A DNA stretch of 64,000 bases, taken from the NCBI RefSeq assembly GCF_014230305.1, contig NZ_JACLAU010000003.1, forward strand, positions 142,782 through 206,781, read 5' to 3'. Each line of letters begins with the position of its first letter. The stretch's first letter is position 1. The notes under the pieces are model-generated. The model ran no database searches, was not told where the DNA came from, and worked only from the letters and a program-made list of their open reading frames with translations. Below, piece by piece: positions 7,999-17,485 of this stretch. Source of the DNA: Novosphingobium aerophilum. Lineage in GTDB: Bacteria > Pseudomonadota > Alphaproteobacteria > Sphingomonadales > Sphingomonadaceae. The position numbers and the translations under genes were made by a program.

Positions 7999-10475
7999 GC
8001 TGCAGCTCGTGCTGATGGAGGGGTGGGGTGGTCTGCCGTCGGCAGGCTGGCGGCAATGGTCGATCGCAGGGTTGCCGCCGACATCGGGCGGCAGAGAATC
8101 GTGACACCGCCGATCGCGGCTGCGGCGGCCTCGGCATCCGCGTCGGCGGCGCCCTGGACAAGCGCCAGAAGCGGCACCTGGCCGCCGGCCCAGCCGCAGC
8201 GCGCCGCCAGCGCCGCAAGGGCGTCCCAGCCACCTGACGACGATACGTCGGCCACGACCAGCGCAATCCCGGAGCCGGCTGCGGCCACCGCGGCGTCAGC
8301 GCTGTCGCAGCCGACCACCTCGATCCCGTCGGCTCCGATCGCCTTGGTCATCACATTGCGGCTCAGCGGGTTTGCCTCGATCAGCAAGACCGTGCACGGC
8401 GACACGGCCCGGGACAAGTCCGATGGGACGTCGCTGGCGGGTGCAGCGCTCTCGGGACCGGCGATGCCGTCTTCGGGCAATGGGAGGACGACTGTGAAGG
8501 TCGATCCCTTGCCCTCCTCGCTGATCACCTCGATCTCACCGCCCATCGCCCGTGCGAGATTGCGGCAGATCGCCAGGCCCAGTCCGGTCCCGCCATACTG
8601 GCGCTGGGTCGAATTATCGACCTGTTGAAAGGACTTGAAGATCAGCTCGAGATGTTCCGCGGCAATCCCGATCCCGGTGTCGGACACGGCGATCTGCAAC
8701 CGGCCGCCAGAGGTCGTGGCAACCAGGCGGACCTCGCCAGCCCGGGTAAACTTCACGGCATTCGACAGCAGATTGAACGTGATCTGGCGCACGAGACGCG
8801 GATCGCACATGGCGATTGGCGCACAGCCGGCCAGATCGACCCTCAGCCTGATCCCGCGGGTCTCGGCCTGACTTTGCCACAGGTCGGCAACCCCGTTCAG
8901 CAGCGGATGCAGCCGCGTCGGCTCGCGCTCGACATGGACCCCGCCGGTCTCCATCTTGGCGACATCGAGAATGTCGTCGACCAGGGATTTCATCGTCGTG
9001 CCGGCATCGTGGACGGTCTTGATCCGTTCGCGGATGACCCCGGCCAGGCTCTGATCGTGCAGCAGAACCTGGGTCATGCCCAGAATGCCATTCAGCGGCG
9101 TGCGGATTTCGTGACTGGTGGTGGCCAGGAACCGGGTCTTGGCATCCAGCGCGCGCTCCAGCTCTTCATTGGTCTGCTGCAGCGTGATGTTCGCCATGGC
9201 CACCTCGTTGCGGCTCCGGCGGATGGTCCGCAGCGCCTTGGCGAGACCGAACACCACCAGACCAGCGATGGCCAGCAGCGTCATCAGCCCGATGAACGCC
9301 AGCCGATCGTAGCGCTCGCGCGACTTCTGCAGCGCGATGTCACTTTCAAGCTTCTTGGCCTTGATGCGCGAGACCTTGAGTTCCTGGTTCGCCAGATCGA
9401 ACCGGGCCGCCATCAGCGCGGCATTGGTCGAGGCCATGACCGCGCGACGCTCCTCATCCAGCCGCTGATAGGCCAGCGAATGGGCAAGCGCGAGCGGATA
9501 GTCCCCGGCCGCGGCATAGACCTTGCTCGCCAGGTGGTGAAACTCGGCGTACTCGTAATTCGTCTTCGTCGGGTCCTGCCCCCTGAACAGCAGGTTGAGG
9601 TTGGCCACCGCCGCGGCGGTATCGTGCCTGGCCCAGTCGATCTGGGCCTGCACACCATGGAGGAAGGCGGCCAGATCGGGATCGCGCGCGCCCGGCGACG
9701 CCAGACCCTGGGCCACCAGTCGCCGCGCCGTACCCAGGTTCCCGGCCCGCGCATAGGCGGTCGCCATGTTCGTCAGGATGCTCGTTACGAGATCCTCGTT
9801 CTCCATGGTCCGGGCGATCTCCAGCGCGCGGCGGTACTGGAGAAAGGCCTCGTCGTAGCGTTTCAGCTCGACCAGCGCGTCGCCCTGGTTGTTGCGCGCG
9901 GCCACGCGGATCGCCGGATCGTCGAACAATTCGGCGGAATCGGCGTAGTACTTGAGCATTCGCTCGAAATCGCCCGCATCGAAATAGAGCGTGCCGATAT
10001 ACTGGAGGACCTTGGCCTGGCTGCGGCGCTGGCCCTGGGCCTCGAAGATCCGGAACGCCTTCTGGTAGTCCGAGAGGGCGCTGACGACATCCCCCTTGGC
10101 GCGGGCGATCTGGCCGATCGTCGCGAGGAGATCGCCATTCAGCGCCGATCCGGCGTCGTACTGCTCGACGACCCGCAAGGCGGCGATTGCAACCGCTTCG
10201 GCCGCGTCAGGCTGGTCGGTCCGGTTGAGCGCTTCCGCCTCGAGCCAGTGTCCCTGGGTTTCGGCCAGGCGCCGCTCGCGCAGATCGGCGATGGTTCCGG
10301 CCGAGGCGACCGCCTTCCGGGCATGGCTGAGAGCCTGGGCTGGATCGGACAGCATCGTCGCGCGCGATGCATCAATCGATTGCGCGAACTGTGCCGTCTG
10401 AGTGCCTGCGGTCGCGGGCAAGGCCCAAACCGCAAAACAGGCAAGCATCAACCAGGCAAGCGCATTGCGCATCAT
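7995..10475 (-). CDS. TPR-containing hybrid sensor histidine kinase
   Basis: An 826-residue protein: signal peptide, a periplasmic array of tetratricopeptide repeats (about residues 30-345), one transmembrane helix ([20 protein letters not shown]), a short coiled coil, HisKA ([15 protein letters not shown]) and HATPase ([21 protein letters not shown]). The C-terminal receiver-like domain appears degenerate: [13 protein letters not shown] replaces the usual acidic start and LCRPMS lacks the conserved Lys, although an Asp remains in LVVADVSS. The intact receiver encoded next door may take over its function. Start chosen at the ATG-ATG pair directly before the signal peptide ([14 protein letters not shown]); the frame is open a little further upstream. 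Confidence 0.88.
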   Translation of the reverse strand: MMRNALAWLMLACFAVWALPATAGTQTAQFAQSIDASRATMLSDPAQALSHARKAVASAGTIADLRERRLAETQGHWLEAEALNRTDQPDAAEAVAIAALRVVEQYDAGSALNGDLLATIGQIARAKGDVVSALSDYQKAFRIFEAQGQRRSQAKVLQYIGTLYFDAGDFERMLKYYADSAELFDDPAIRVAARNNQGDALVELKRYDEAFLQYRRALEIARTMENEDLVTSILTNMATAYARAGNLGTARRLVAQGLASPGARDPDLAAFLHGVQAQIDWARHDTAAAVANLNLLFRGQDPTKTNYEYAEFHHLASKVYAAAGDYPLALAHSLAYQRLDEERRAVMASTNAALMAARFDLANQELKVSRIKAKKLESDIALQKSRERYDRLAFIGLMTLLAIAGLVVFGLAKALRTIRRSRNEVAMANITLQQTNEELERALDAKTRFLATTSHEIRTPLNGILGMTQVLLHDQSLAGVIRERIKTVHDAGTTMKSLVDDILDVAKMETGGVHVEREPTRLHPLLNGVADLWQSQAETRGIRLRVDLAGCAPIAMCDPRLVRQITFNLLSNAVKFTRAGEVRLVATTSGGRLQIAVSDTGIGIAAEHLELIFKSFQQVDNSTQRQYGGTGLGLAICRNLARAMGGEIEVISEEGKGSTFTVVLPLPEDGIAGPESAAPASDVPSDLSRAVSPCTVLLIEANPLSRNVMTKAIGADGIEVVGCDSADAAVAAAGSGIALVVADVSSSGGWDALAALAARCGWAGGQVPLLALVQGAADADAEAAAAAIGGVTILCRPMSAATLRSTIAASLPTADHPTPPSARAAA

Positions 10476-10560
10476 AGACAGGTCCAAACGGTTGGCCCTG
10501 CCTATGCGCCAGTTATCCTTCAAAAATTGTAAACGCCCTGATGATGGTCGACCGGGCCGA

Positions 10561-13446
10561 TCAGAACGCCAGCCTCAGCCGCATGCCGGTCGCAACGCCC
10601 TGGGCATTGCGGGCATCGCTCCGGAAATCACCACGGCCGAACAGCGAAACCTCGCCCCATCCGCCTTGCAGCGGCAGACCGTAGTTCAGTTCACCCACCA
10701 GGCGGGGGCGTTCGCGCACGGTGAGCGATTGGGTCACCGCGCCCAGCGCCCCGGTCTCCCGGTCGACAACGCCCAGCGTGGTCAGGTCAACCGAACCCCG
10801 GGTCACGGCCAGCGGCTGGGTCAGCGAGAGCCGAACCTGATCGGCAGCCCGCACGATGCCCGACTTGGCCAAGGCAATCGCATAGGCCGAGGCGCCGAGG
10901 CCACTGGCTCCGGTGCGCAGGGCGGCACCGCCGTCGCGGCTGCGGCTGCGGCTCTGGGTTCCCGAGGCCGAGAGCAGCAGGCCGCGCATGGGTTCCACGC
11001 TGGCCCCGACCGTGACAGCCTCGGTGCGCGACGCGCCGACCAGACCGTCCACCGCGTTCGAGCCGACGCCCAGCAGTCCACTCTCCTCACGCAGAAGCGT
11101 GTAGGTGGTGCTCAGGCTGAGCCAGCGGCGCGGGGCATAGTCGATCTGGACGTTCTGCGCCGTGGCGCGGTAGTTCGCGTCCAGCACCACGGCCTCGCTG
11201 CCGGCGCCGCGCAGGGTGTCACCCAGCGCGTCGCGACGCGACCGGCTGTTGCTGAAGCTGACCCGCAGGTCCGCCCGGATCGCAACGGTTGCGCGCATGT
11301 GCGCGCCGCCAGAGGCGAAGCCGGCGATCGGGTTCACACCGCCATCGAGCGGGGCATAGTCGCTTTCCAGCCCGAAGCCCGACTGCAAGGTGGTGGTCGC
11401 GCTCGACCCCTGGCCAACGGTCAGGCTGAAACGGTCTTGCACGTCGCCGATGGTCAGGCTGTTTTCTGCACGGAAGTTGCGCACCGACCGCTCGGTCGGG
11501 CCGATCGGAACGAGCCGAGAGCGCATCGCCATCTTGAAACCCGGGCTGACCGGCATCGCTGTCGCGACCCCGGTGTCGCTGAGGGAGAGGTGCCCACCAA
11601 CGCTGGTGAGCGCGGGCGCGCTCGCCCAGGCCACCAGACGGTTGAACACGAAGTCCTGGAAGTAGACCGAGCCGACCTTGGTCCCCGACAGACTGGGCGA
11701 GAGCGGGACCAGGAAGTCCCGGTTGGTGCCCCCGATGGTCTCGAAGGCGCTGATGTAGGCGCCCTGGGCCGCCCAGGCCGCGCGATTGGTGCTGCTGCGC
11801 ACCGCCGACACGCTTTGCGGGGTCGAAACGCCCCTGGCCACGGTGTAGTAGACGAGGTTGTTGAAGTTGAGCGGCGCCTGCGCAGCCTCTACGTCCAGCA
11901 TGCCCCAGCCATAGACCGGGTCGACGCCCGGCGCGCCCAGGTCCCTGGCCGAACGCAGGATGATCTGCGCGGTCTCCGCCGGAAAGTTCTTGAGCCATGG
12001 CCAGCGGCCCTGGAGCAGGGCGATTGTGCCGGTGACGAGCGGGGCGGCGAGCGACGTCCCCGAATAGCGAGCGACTCCACCGGCGCCGTTCGAGGCGAGC
12101 ACGTTCTCGCCGGGGGCCACGAGGAAGTAGTTCTTCAGCGGCCCACCGGAGCCAAACGCAGCGGTCTGGCCGCACTGGCCCTGCACGATCAGGCAAGCCT
12201 CGCCTGGGCGGTTGGAGAAGCTCGAAATCTGGTTGTTGGCATCGACCGAACCGACCACCAGGAAGGGAACGCCCTTGGCGGCTGTCCATGGCACGTTGGT
12301 GGTCTGAGTCAGCCCATCATTGCCGGCGGCGATCACGAAGAGCGCCTGACTGGCCTTGCTGGCGGACTTCATCGCCGTGTCCCACTTCGGCGAGAAGGCC
12401 AGACCCGGCTCACCGAGGGACAGGTTCACGACACTGGCACCAGCACCGACGACAGCGTCGATGCCCTTGCCGACCGTGCTCCACGATGATGACGCGTTGG
12501 CATCATAGGGATTGTAGAAGGCGATGTTGGCCCCCGGGGCGATCCCCATGATGTTGCGACCATCGTGCGCCGCCACCATCAGGCTGGCAACAGCGGTCCC
12601 GTGTACATTGGAATAGGTGGTTGTGCCCCCGCTGTAGGTCACTCGGGCCAGCACGTCAGCATCGCCTGCCAGCCTGGTGTCGACGAGACCGATGGTCACA
12701 CCGGTGCCGCGCCCCTGCACGTTGGTAAGAGCCGGCGACCACTTGGCCTGGAACATCCAGTTGTCGATCTGATCGTAGCCGGAAAAGCCGTTCAGGCCAT
12801 CGAACCATTCGACAAAGAACGCCGCGCGCTTGTCGGCGGTCAGCGCCGTGAGGCTCTGCGGCGAAGTGCCGGCGATGCCGTACTTGCTGAACAGCGGGGT
12901 CTGGAAGCTGGACTGGAAGGTCCCGCCAAGCCGTGCGGTGACCGCAGGCCCCCAGAAGGTCTGCGAATTGTTGACCACCGCGGTCAGGTTTGACGCCAGC
13001 TGCGCCCGGTCCGCCGCTGTGGCGGTGCCGGCGTCGATTTTCGCCCAGATCACCATCGACTGGGACCACAGAGGGCCGTTGGTGTTCCAGAAGCTGCCGA
13101 TCATCTGCTGGTTGGGCAGCCCGGTGGAGAACGTGGCGATGTTCTTGTACAAGGGGTTCAGGTCACCCCAGAACGTGCTGATGTTCTTGTACTGCGGATC
13201 GAGCCCGCTCCAGAAGGTGCTGATGTTCTTGTAGAGCGGCTCGACGCCGCTCTGGAAGGTGCTGATGTTCTTGTAGACCGGCTGGATGAACTTCGCGTTG
13301 GTCATCGTCGGTGTGGTGGACGTCGTCGCGGCGGACGTCGTTGGGGCGGTCGTGGGGGCCGGCGACGGGGCCTGCTGGGCGACTGCGGGTACGGCCGGCG
13401 CACAGGCCAGAAACACTGCGACTCCCGAAAGCAGCTTTGCTCGCAT
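10561..13446 (-). CDS. Subtilisin-family (S8) autotransporter protease with N-terminal repeats
   Basis: A 961-residue secreted protease. Order: signal peptide (to about 24), Pro/Thr-rich linker (25-50), four tandem 14-residue repeats based on YKNISTF (58-113), then the S8 domain with D256 (TIGLVDTRL), H282 (VHGTAVASLM) and S465 (YSGTSLAAPLV). The C-terminal about 300 residues form a beta-barrel-like autotransporter domain ending in an aromatic strand (MRLRLAF). The catalytic triad is intact. ATG 13446 follows GAGGGG; a GTG one codon earlier is also possible. It stands alone, in the opposite direction to the regions beyond it. Confidence 0.88.
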   Translation of the reverse strand: MRAKLLSGVAVFLACAPAVPAVAQQAPSPAPTTAPTTSAATTSTTPTMTNAKFIQPVYKNISTFQSGVEPLYKNISTFWSGLDPQYKNISTFWGDLNPLYKNIATFSTGLPNQQMIGSFWNTNGPLWSQSMVIWAKIDAGTATAADRAQLASNLTAVVNNSQTFWGPAVTARLGGTFQSSFQTPLFSKYGIAGTSPQSLTALTADKRAAFFVEWFDGLNGFSGYDQIDNWMFQAKWSPALTNVQGRGTGVTIGLVDTRLAGDADVLARVTYSGGTTTYSNVHGTAVASLMVAAHDGRNIMGIAPGANIAFYNPYDANASSSWSTVGKGIDAVVGAGASVVNLSLGEPGLAFSPKWDTAMKSASKASQALFVIAAGNDGLTQTTNVPWTAAKGVPFLVVGSVDANNQISSFSNRPGEACLIVQGQCGQTAAFGSGGPLKNYFLVAPGENVLASNGAGGVARYSGTSLAAPLVTGTIALLQGRWPWLKNFPAETAQIILRSARDLGAPGVDPVYGWGMLDVEAAQAPLNFNNLVYYTVARGVSTPQSVSAVRSSTNRAAWAAQGAYISAFETIGGTNRDFLVPLSPSLSGTKVGSVYFQDFVFNRLVAWASAPALTSVGGHLSLSDTGVATAMPVSPGFKMAMRSRLVPIGPTERSVRNFRAENSLTIGDVQDRFSLTVGQGSSATTTLQSGFGLESDYAPLDGGVNPIAGFASGGAHMRATVAIRADLRVSFSNSRSRRDALGDTLRGAGSEAVVLDANYRATAQNVQIDYAPRRWLSLSTTYTLLREESGLLGVGSNAVDGLVGASRTEAVTVGASVEPMRGLLLSASGTQSRSRSRDGGAALRTGASGLGASAYAIALAKSGIVRAADQVRLSLTQPLAVTRGSVDLTTLGVVDRETGALGAVTQSLTVRERPRLVGELNYGLPLQGGWGEVSLFGRGDFRSDARNAQGVATGMRLRLAF
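13138..13305 (-). repeat. Four 42-bp tandem repeats inside the protease gene
   Basis: The string GATGTTCTTGTA recurs at 13138, 13180, 13222 and 13264, an exact 42-bp period. Each unit encodes a 14-residue block starting YKNISTF or YKNIATF. The unit is in frame, so copy number could change without breaking the gene. Confidence 0.9.
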
Positions 13447-13671
13447 CACAATTGCCCCTCTGGAAATGGATTTCCAAGTGAAGCCCTTATGCAGCGGGGT
13501 GTCTTGCGAATGTCCTTGGGAACCCGGTTAAGTTGATTCGACCGGTCACCCTATGGGATTATCCTTGGCCCGATGGTCGCGACCGACACCGTGCGTCGCG
13601 ATTCCCTGCGATGTCGGCTGAATGCTCCGAACCCCGGGGCGGGCGTCCCGCAGGCGCCCGCTGCCATGCCT

Positions 13672-14697
13672 TCAGGTCCCGACCCGTTTGCGAATCTTCG
13701 GGACTTGCAGCGCCAGAGTGGGTTCCTGCTCGATGAATTGCCGCAGCCCCTCAAGCGGGCGTGCCTTGGAAATGAAGTAGCCCTGGATCATGTCGCAGCC
13801 CATGACGCCCAGCAGGGATGCCGTCATCTGGTCTTCCACGCCTTCCGCGGTCACTTTCATGCCAAGGCCGTGGCACAGATCGATCGTCGATCGCACGATC
13901 ATGGGATCGCGATGGCTGCGCGTGATGCCGCGGATGAATTTCTGGTCGATCTTCAGTTCTTCGGCCGGGATTTGCTTGAGGTAGCTGAGCGAGGACAGCC
14001 CGGCTCCGTAGTCGTCAATGGCCAGGGCGATCCCGGCATCGCGCATGGCGTTAAGGCAGTGCAGCGCCTCTTCGGGATTATCCAGCACCGCCGTCTCGGT
14101 GATTTCCAGACCAAGGCGGCAGGCCTTGGTGCCGGCCAGGGCGATCAACCGCTCGGTGAATTGCGATGTCACCAACCTGGCCGAGAGGTTGACGAATATC
14201 GCCCCTCCCAGCTTGTCCGCGTCGAGTTCCTGCGCGTCCCGCAAGGCGCGCTCGATCGTCCACACCGTCAGGTCGGAAATGCCCCCGACGGTTTCGGCCT
14301 GCGCAACGAATTCCTGCGGAGACAGCGCGGTGCCATCGGGTAGAGTCCAACGCGAAAGGGCCTCGGCGCCGCAGATTTTCGACGTCCGGCAATCCAACTT
14401 GGGCTGGTAGTGCAATTGCAGTTCGCCGGTGCGGATCGCGGCCTTGATCGCCGGCCCCAGAGAGCCCGGCGAGCCCCCGGTGCTGGAAGCGCGACCGGCC
14501 GACGAAGCCTGGTCGAGCCATCGGCCCCAGGGCCGCAGGACGGCCGCTCGGTGGCTGCCGGCAAGGCCAAGCGTAGCTGCAATGCCCAACGTCATGCCGA
14601 TCACGAAGGTGGCAATGCCATCAATGTCGACAGGCACACCCATGACCTTGGCCATGAACTTGCTGTCGGCAACAGTCGTGATCCAGTCCTGGAACAT
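13672..14697 (-). CDS. Membrane-anchored EAL-domain c-di-GMP phosphodiesterase
   Basis: A 341-residue protein with one N-terminal membrane helix (about 27-47, IDGIATFVIGMTLGIAATLG) and a full EAL domain. Signature residues are present: GAEALSRW, NLSARLV, LGLEITETAV, IDDYGAGLSSLSYLKQ, LKIDQKFI, TAEGVEDQ and GYFISKA. All metal and substrate ligands expected for c-di-GMP hydrolysis can be matched, so it is probably active. No GGDEF domain is present. ATG 14697 follows AAGGACA. It stands alone. Confidence 0.92.
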   Translation of the reverse strand: MFQDWITTVADSKFMAKVMGVPVDIDGIATFVIGMTLGIAATLGLAGSHRAAVLRPWGRWLDQASSAGRASSTGGSPGSLGPAIKAAIRTGELQLHYQPKLDCRTSKICGAEALSRWTLPDGTALSPQEFVAQAETVGGISDLTVWTIERALRDAQELDADKLGGAIFVNLSARLVTSQFTERLIALAGTKACRLGLEITETAVLDNPEEALHCLNAMRDAGIALAIDDYGAGLSSLSYLKQIPAEELKIDQKFIRGITRSHRDPMIVRSTIDLCHGLGMKVTAEGVEDQMTASLLGVMGCDMIQGYFISKARPLEGLRQFIEQEPTLALQVPKIRKRVGT

Positions 14698-14979
14698 GTT
14701 GTCCTTGTGTTGTGCGGCCCGGCTTCAAGAGACTGTGGCAGGGGTCCTGCTCTGCCCGAAGAAGGTTATGGAACGATTAAGCAGCGGGCATTCCACGCAA
14801 TTCAGGGGGAGGCGGCATCCGCGACCTTGTTCCTCTTGCGGCGCAGCAGCGCCGAGATCGGACGGCACCCGGCCCCACCCGGCTGCGCCTCACGCGCGAG
14901 CCGGCCGCGCCGATCGATCACCCGCGCCATGCCCTGCGCCTTCGCAATGCCCGGATCGGCGGCCCCGGGGCCACGGGAG

Positions 14980-15873
14980 TCAATCGGGCAGAACCGTCGA
15001 CCTGGCGGGCGTCAGGAGCTCCGTAAGGGCGCTTTTCGCGAACCGCCGCCGCATGACGATCGCGTAGAAGGTCTCGACAATGCTCGGCAGCTTCGCCGCT
15101 TCCACAAACAGGCCGGACGCCAGCTCATCGGCGACCACGATCGGGGCCAGAACCGCCAGCCCCAGTCCTTCGCGGGCAAGCAGGCGCATCATCGCCATAT
15201 CATCAACTTCGGCGACAATGTTGGGCTGCACACCGAGTCTTGCGACCAGGCTGTCGAAGCCGGTCCGCACCATCGTGCCACGAGCCGGCAGGACGATCGG
15301 AGTGTCCGACAGCTGTTCCGCCAGTGAGCTCTGCGCGATGGTGAACGTGCTGTGACCGATCAGCGCCACCGGCTGTTCGGAAATGCGGTGGACCACGAAA
15401 GGCGAAAGATCGTCCGTCGGAGGCGGTTGGGTGGACAGCACGACATCGAGATTCAGGGTGCGCAGCGCGTCCAGCAGCTCGGCCTCGCTACCGGATTTCA
15501 GGATCAGTTCGACATCGCGGCGACCGAACACGGGACGCAGGAAGCCGATCTGGAAATTGCGCGAAAGCGTGGCCTGTGCCCCTACCCGCAGGGTTTCGCG
15601 CGCCAGCCCGGTCTCACCGAGCGTCCCCAGCAGATCGTCTCCCGTGGCAAAGATCGCATTGGCGTGATCCAGGGCGATACGGCCGGCCTCGGTCAGGTGC
15701 AGCGTCTTGGCGCGCCGGTTGAACAGGGCATGGCCCAGGCGATCCTCCAGCTTGCGGATCTGCACCGAGAGCGAGGACTGGGACACGTTGAGGCGGGCGG
15801 CGGTCCGCGTGAGGTTCCCGTCGCGCGCGACTTCCCAGAAGTAGCGGAGGTGGTTGTAGTTCAGGCCAGGCAT
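14980..15873 (-). CDS. LysR-family regulator divergent from the dab operon
   Basis: A 297-residue LysR protein. The helix-turn-helix is at residues 5-64 (LNYNHLRYFWEVARDGNLTRTAARLNVSQSSLSVQIRKLE), followed by a co-inducer-binding domain. The start region (LNYNHLRYFW) resembles the NhaR-like branch. It is transcribed away from dabB with about 100 bases between the two, which is the usual layout for a LysR controlling its neighbour, so regulation of the carbon pump operon is inferred. The effector is unknown. Confidence 0.85.
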   Translation of the reverse strand: MPGLNYNHLRYFWEVARDGNLTRTAARLNVSQSSLSVQIRKLEDRLGHALFNRRAKTLHLTEAGRIALDHANAIFATGDDLLGTLGETGLARETLRVGAQATLSRNFQIGFLRPVFGRRDVELILKSGSEAELLDALRTLNLDVVLSTQPPPTDDLSPFVVHRISEQPVALIGHSTFTIAQSSLAEQLSDTPIVLPARGTMVRTGFDSLVARLGVQPNIVAEVDDMAMMRLLAREGLGLAVLAPIVVADELASGLFVEAAKLPSIVETFYAIVMRRRFAKSALTELLTPARSTVLPD

Positions 15874-15976
15874 GCATTCGTTTAATCAGAACGATATGAT
15901 CCATTCAATGCATTTTACGCACAACCGGCATCTCCCTAGGTCCGCCACCAGATGGACGTTTCGGGGGAATCTGATT

Positions 15977-17485
15977 GTGGAAAGCTTCATGCACGGGATT
16001 GCCGGGCTGCCGGTTGCGGTCGCCGCGTTGGTCGCATTCGCCCTGGGAGACCGGCGCGCCGCCCTGGCCGCGCGGCTGGCCCAGGCCGCTGCCGTGATCT
16101 CGCTGCTCGCGGCCTTGTCGCTCGCCGCCAGGCTGGACGCCGTGGCCGCCGTCATGCTGGTGCTGGTGACCTTCATCGGCTTTATCGTGGTCCGCTATTC
16201 TGACAGCTACCTGCGTGCCGAACCGGGCCAGGCGCGCTTCATCGGCTGGCTGTGCGCGACGCTCGCCAGCGTGATCCTGCTGGTCGCTGCGGGCTCTCTG
16301 CCGATCCTGGTCGCCGCGTGGATCGGGACCAGCCTGTTCCTGCACCGCCTGCTGCTGTTCTACCCGGACCGGCCGGGAGCGCAGCGGGCGGCGCGCAAGA
16401 AGTTCGTCACCGCCCGGATCGGCGATGCGGCCCTGATCGGTGCGGCGGCCTGCCTCTGGCTGGCCTATGGCGCCCTGGACATCCAGACGATCCTGGCCGG
16501 CGCCCGGGCGGGCGGCGGGGGCCAATGGGCCATCGCGGCGGCCACCCTGCTGGCGCTGGCGGCCATTCTGAAGTCGGCCCAGTTCCCGACCCATGGTTGG
16601 CTGACCGAGGTGATGGAAACGCCGACGCCGGTTTCGGCGCTGCTCCATGCCGGGGTGATCAATGCCGGTGGCTTCCTGCTCATCCGTTTCGCCGACGTCA
16701 TGCTGCAGGCGCCGGGCGTTCTTGCCGCGCTGGTCATGCTTGGCGGCTTTACCGCGATCATCGGCGGATTGGTGATGCTGACCGAGCCGGCGGTCAAGAC
16801 CTCGCTGGCCTGGTCAACCATCGCGCAGATGGGCTTCATGATCCTGCAGTGCGGGCTGGCCCTGTTCCCCCTCGCCCTGCTGCACATTGTCGCGCACTCG
16901 CTGTACAAGGCTCATGCCTTCCTCGGCGCGGGCGGCGCGGTCGAGCGGATCGCTGCGGCGCGGCGTCCCGGTCCGGTTGCAGTGCCCGCCCCGGGGGCCG
17001 TGCTGCGCGCCTTCGTGCTGGCCCTGGGGATCTACGCCGTGGTCGGCCTGGCATTCGGCGTGTGGACCAAGTCGCCCCAGGCCATTGCCCTGGGGGCAAT
17101 CCTGATCTTCGGCACGGCCTACCTGATTGCCCAGGGGCTGGCCGATACCGCGCCACGGGCTCTCACCCGGGCCACGGCCTGCTATGCCCTGGCCGCCGCC
17201 CTCGCCTATTTCACCCTGCAGGCCGGAGCGACCTGGCTGCTGAGCGGCACGCTGCCGCCCACGCCTGCGCCGGGCCCGCTCGAATGGGCGCTGATCGTCC
17301 TGGCGGTCCTCAGCTTCGGCGGGGTCGCCGTGGCCCAGTCGATGTTCCCCCTGTGGGCTTACCATCCCGCCGCGGCCGGCCTGCGGGTCCACCTCGCCAA
17401 TGGCCTCTACGCCAACGCCGTGTTTGACCGACTGCTGGACGGCTGGGCCAAGCCCCGCGCCGGCAACACCCTGGAGATCCGCTGA
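15977..17485 (+). CDS. dabB: Inorganic carbon pump membrane subunit DabB (NuoL-like)
   Basis: A 502-residue polytopic protein of the proton-conducting NADH dehydrogenase subunit family. The conserved antiporter segment [20 protein letters not shown], followed by [19 protein letters not shown], is complete. Without the rest of complex I and next to dabA, it is the ion-coupled membrane partner of the DAB bicarbonate/CO2 accumulation system. The start is set at GTG 15977 after GGGGG. Upstream in-frame ATGs would add a basic, non-conserved tail, and ATG 15995 (MHGIAG) is a downstream alternative. Its TGA overlaps the dabA ATG by one base (TGATG). Confidence 0.85.
   Translation: MESFMHGIAGLPVAVAALVAFALGDRRAALAARLAQAAAVISLLAALSLAARLDAVAAVMLVLVTFIGFIVVRYSDSYLRAEPGQARFIGWLCATLASVILLVAAGSLPILVAAWIGTSLFLHRLLLFYPDRPGAQRAARKKFVTARIGDAALIGAAACLWLAYGALDIQTILAGARAGGGGQWAIAAATLLALAAILKSAQFPTHGWLTEVMETPTPVSALLHAGVINAGGFLLIRFADVMLQAPGVLAALVMLGGFTAIIGGLVMLTEPAVKTSLAWSTIAQMGFMILQCGLALFPLALLHIVAHSLYKAHAFLGAGGAVERIAAARRPGPVAVPAPGAVLRAFVLALGIYAVVGLAFGVWTKSPQAIALGAILIFGTAYLIAQGLADTAPRALTRATACYALAAALAYFTLQAGATWLLSGTLPPTPAPGPLEWALIVLAVLSFGGVAVAQSMFPLWAYHPAAAGLRVHLANGLYANAVFDRLLDGWAKPRAGNTLEIR

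Noticed and set aside
8625..12489. Two long plus-strand frames opposite the kinase and the protease
   Set aside because: Both are antisense to intact genes with catalytic motifs and have no recognisable domains.
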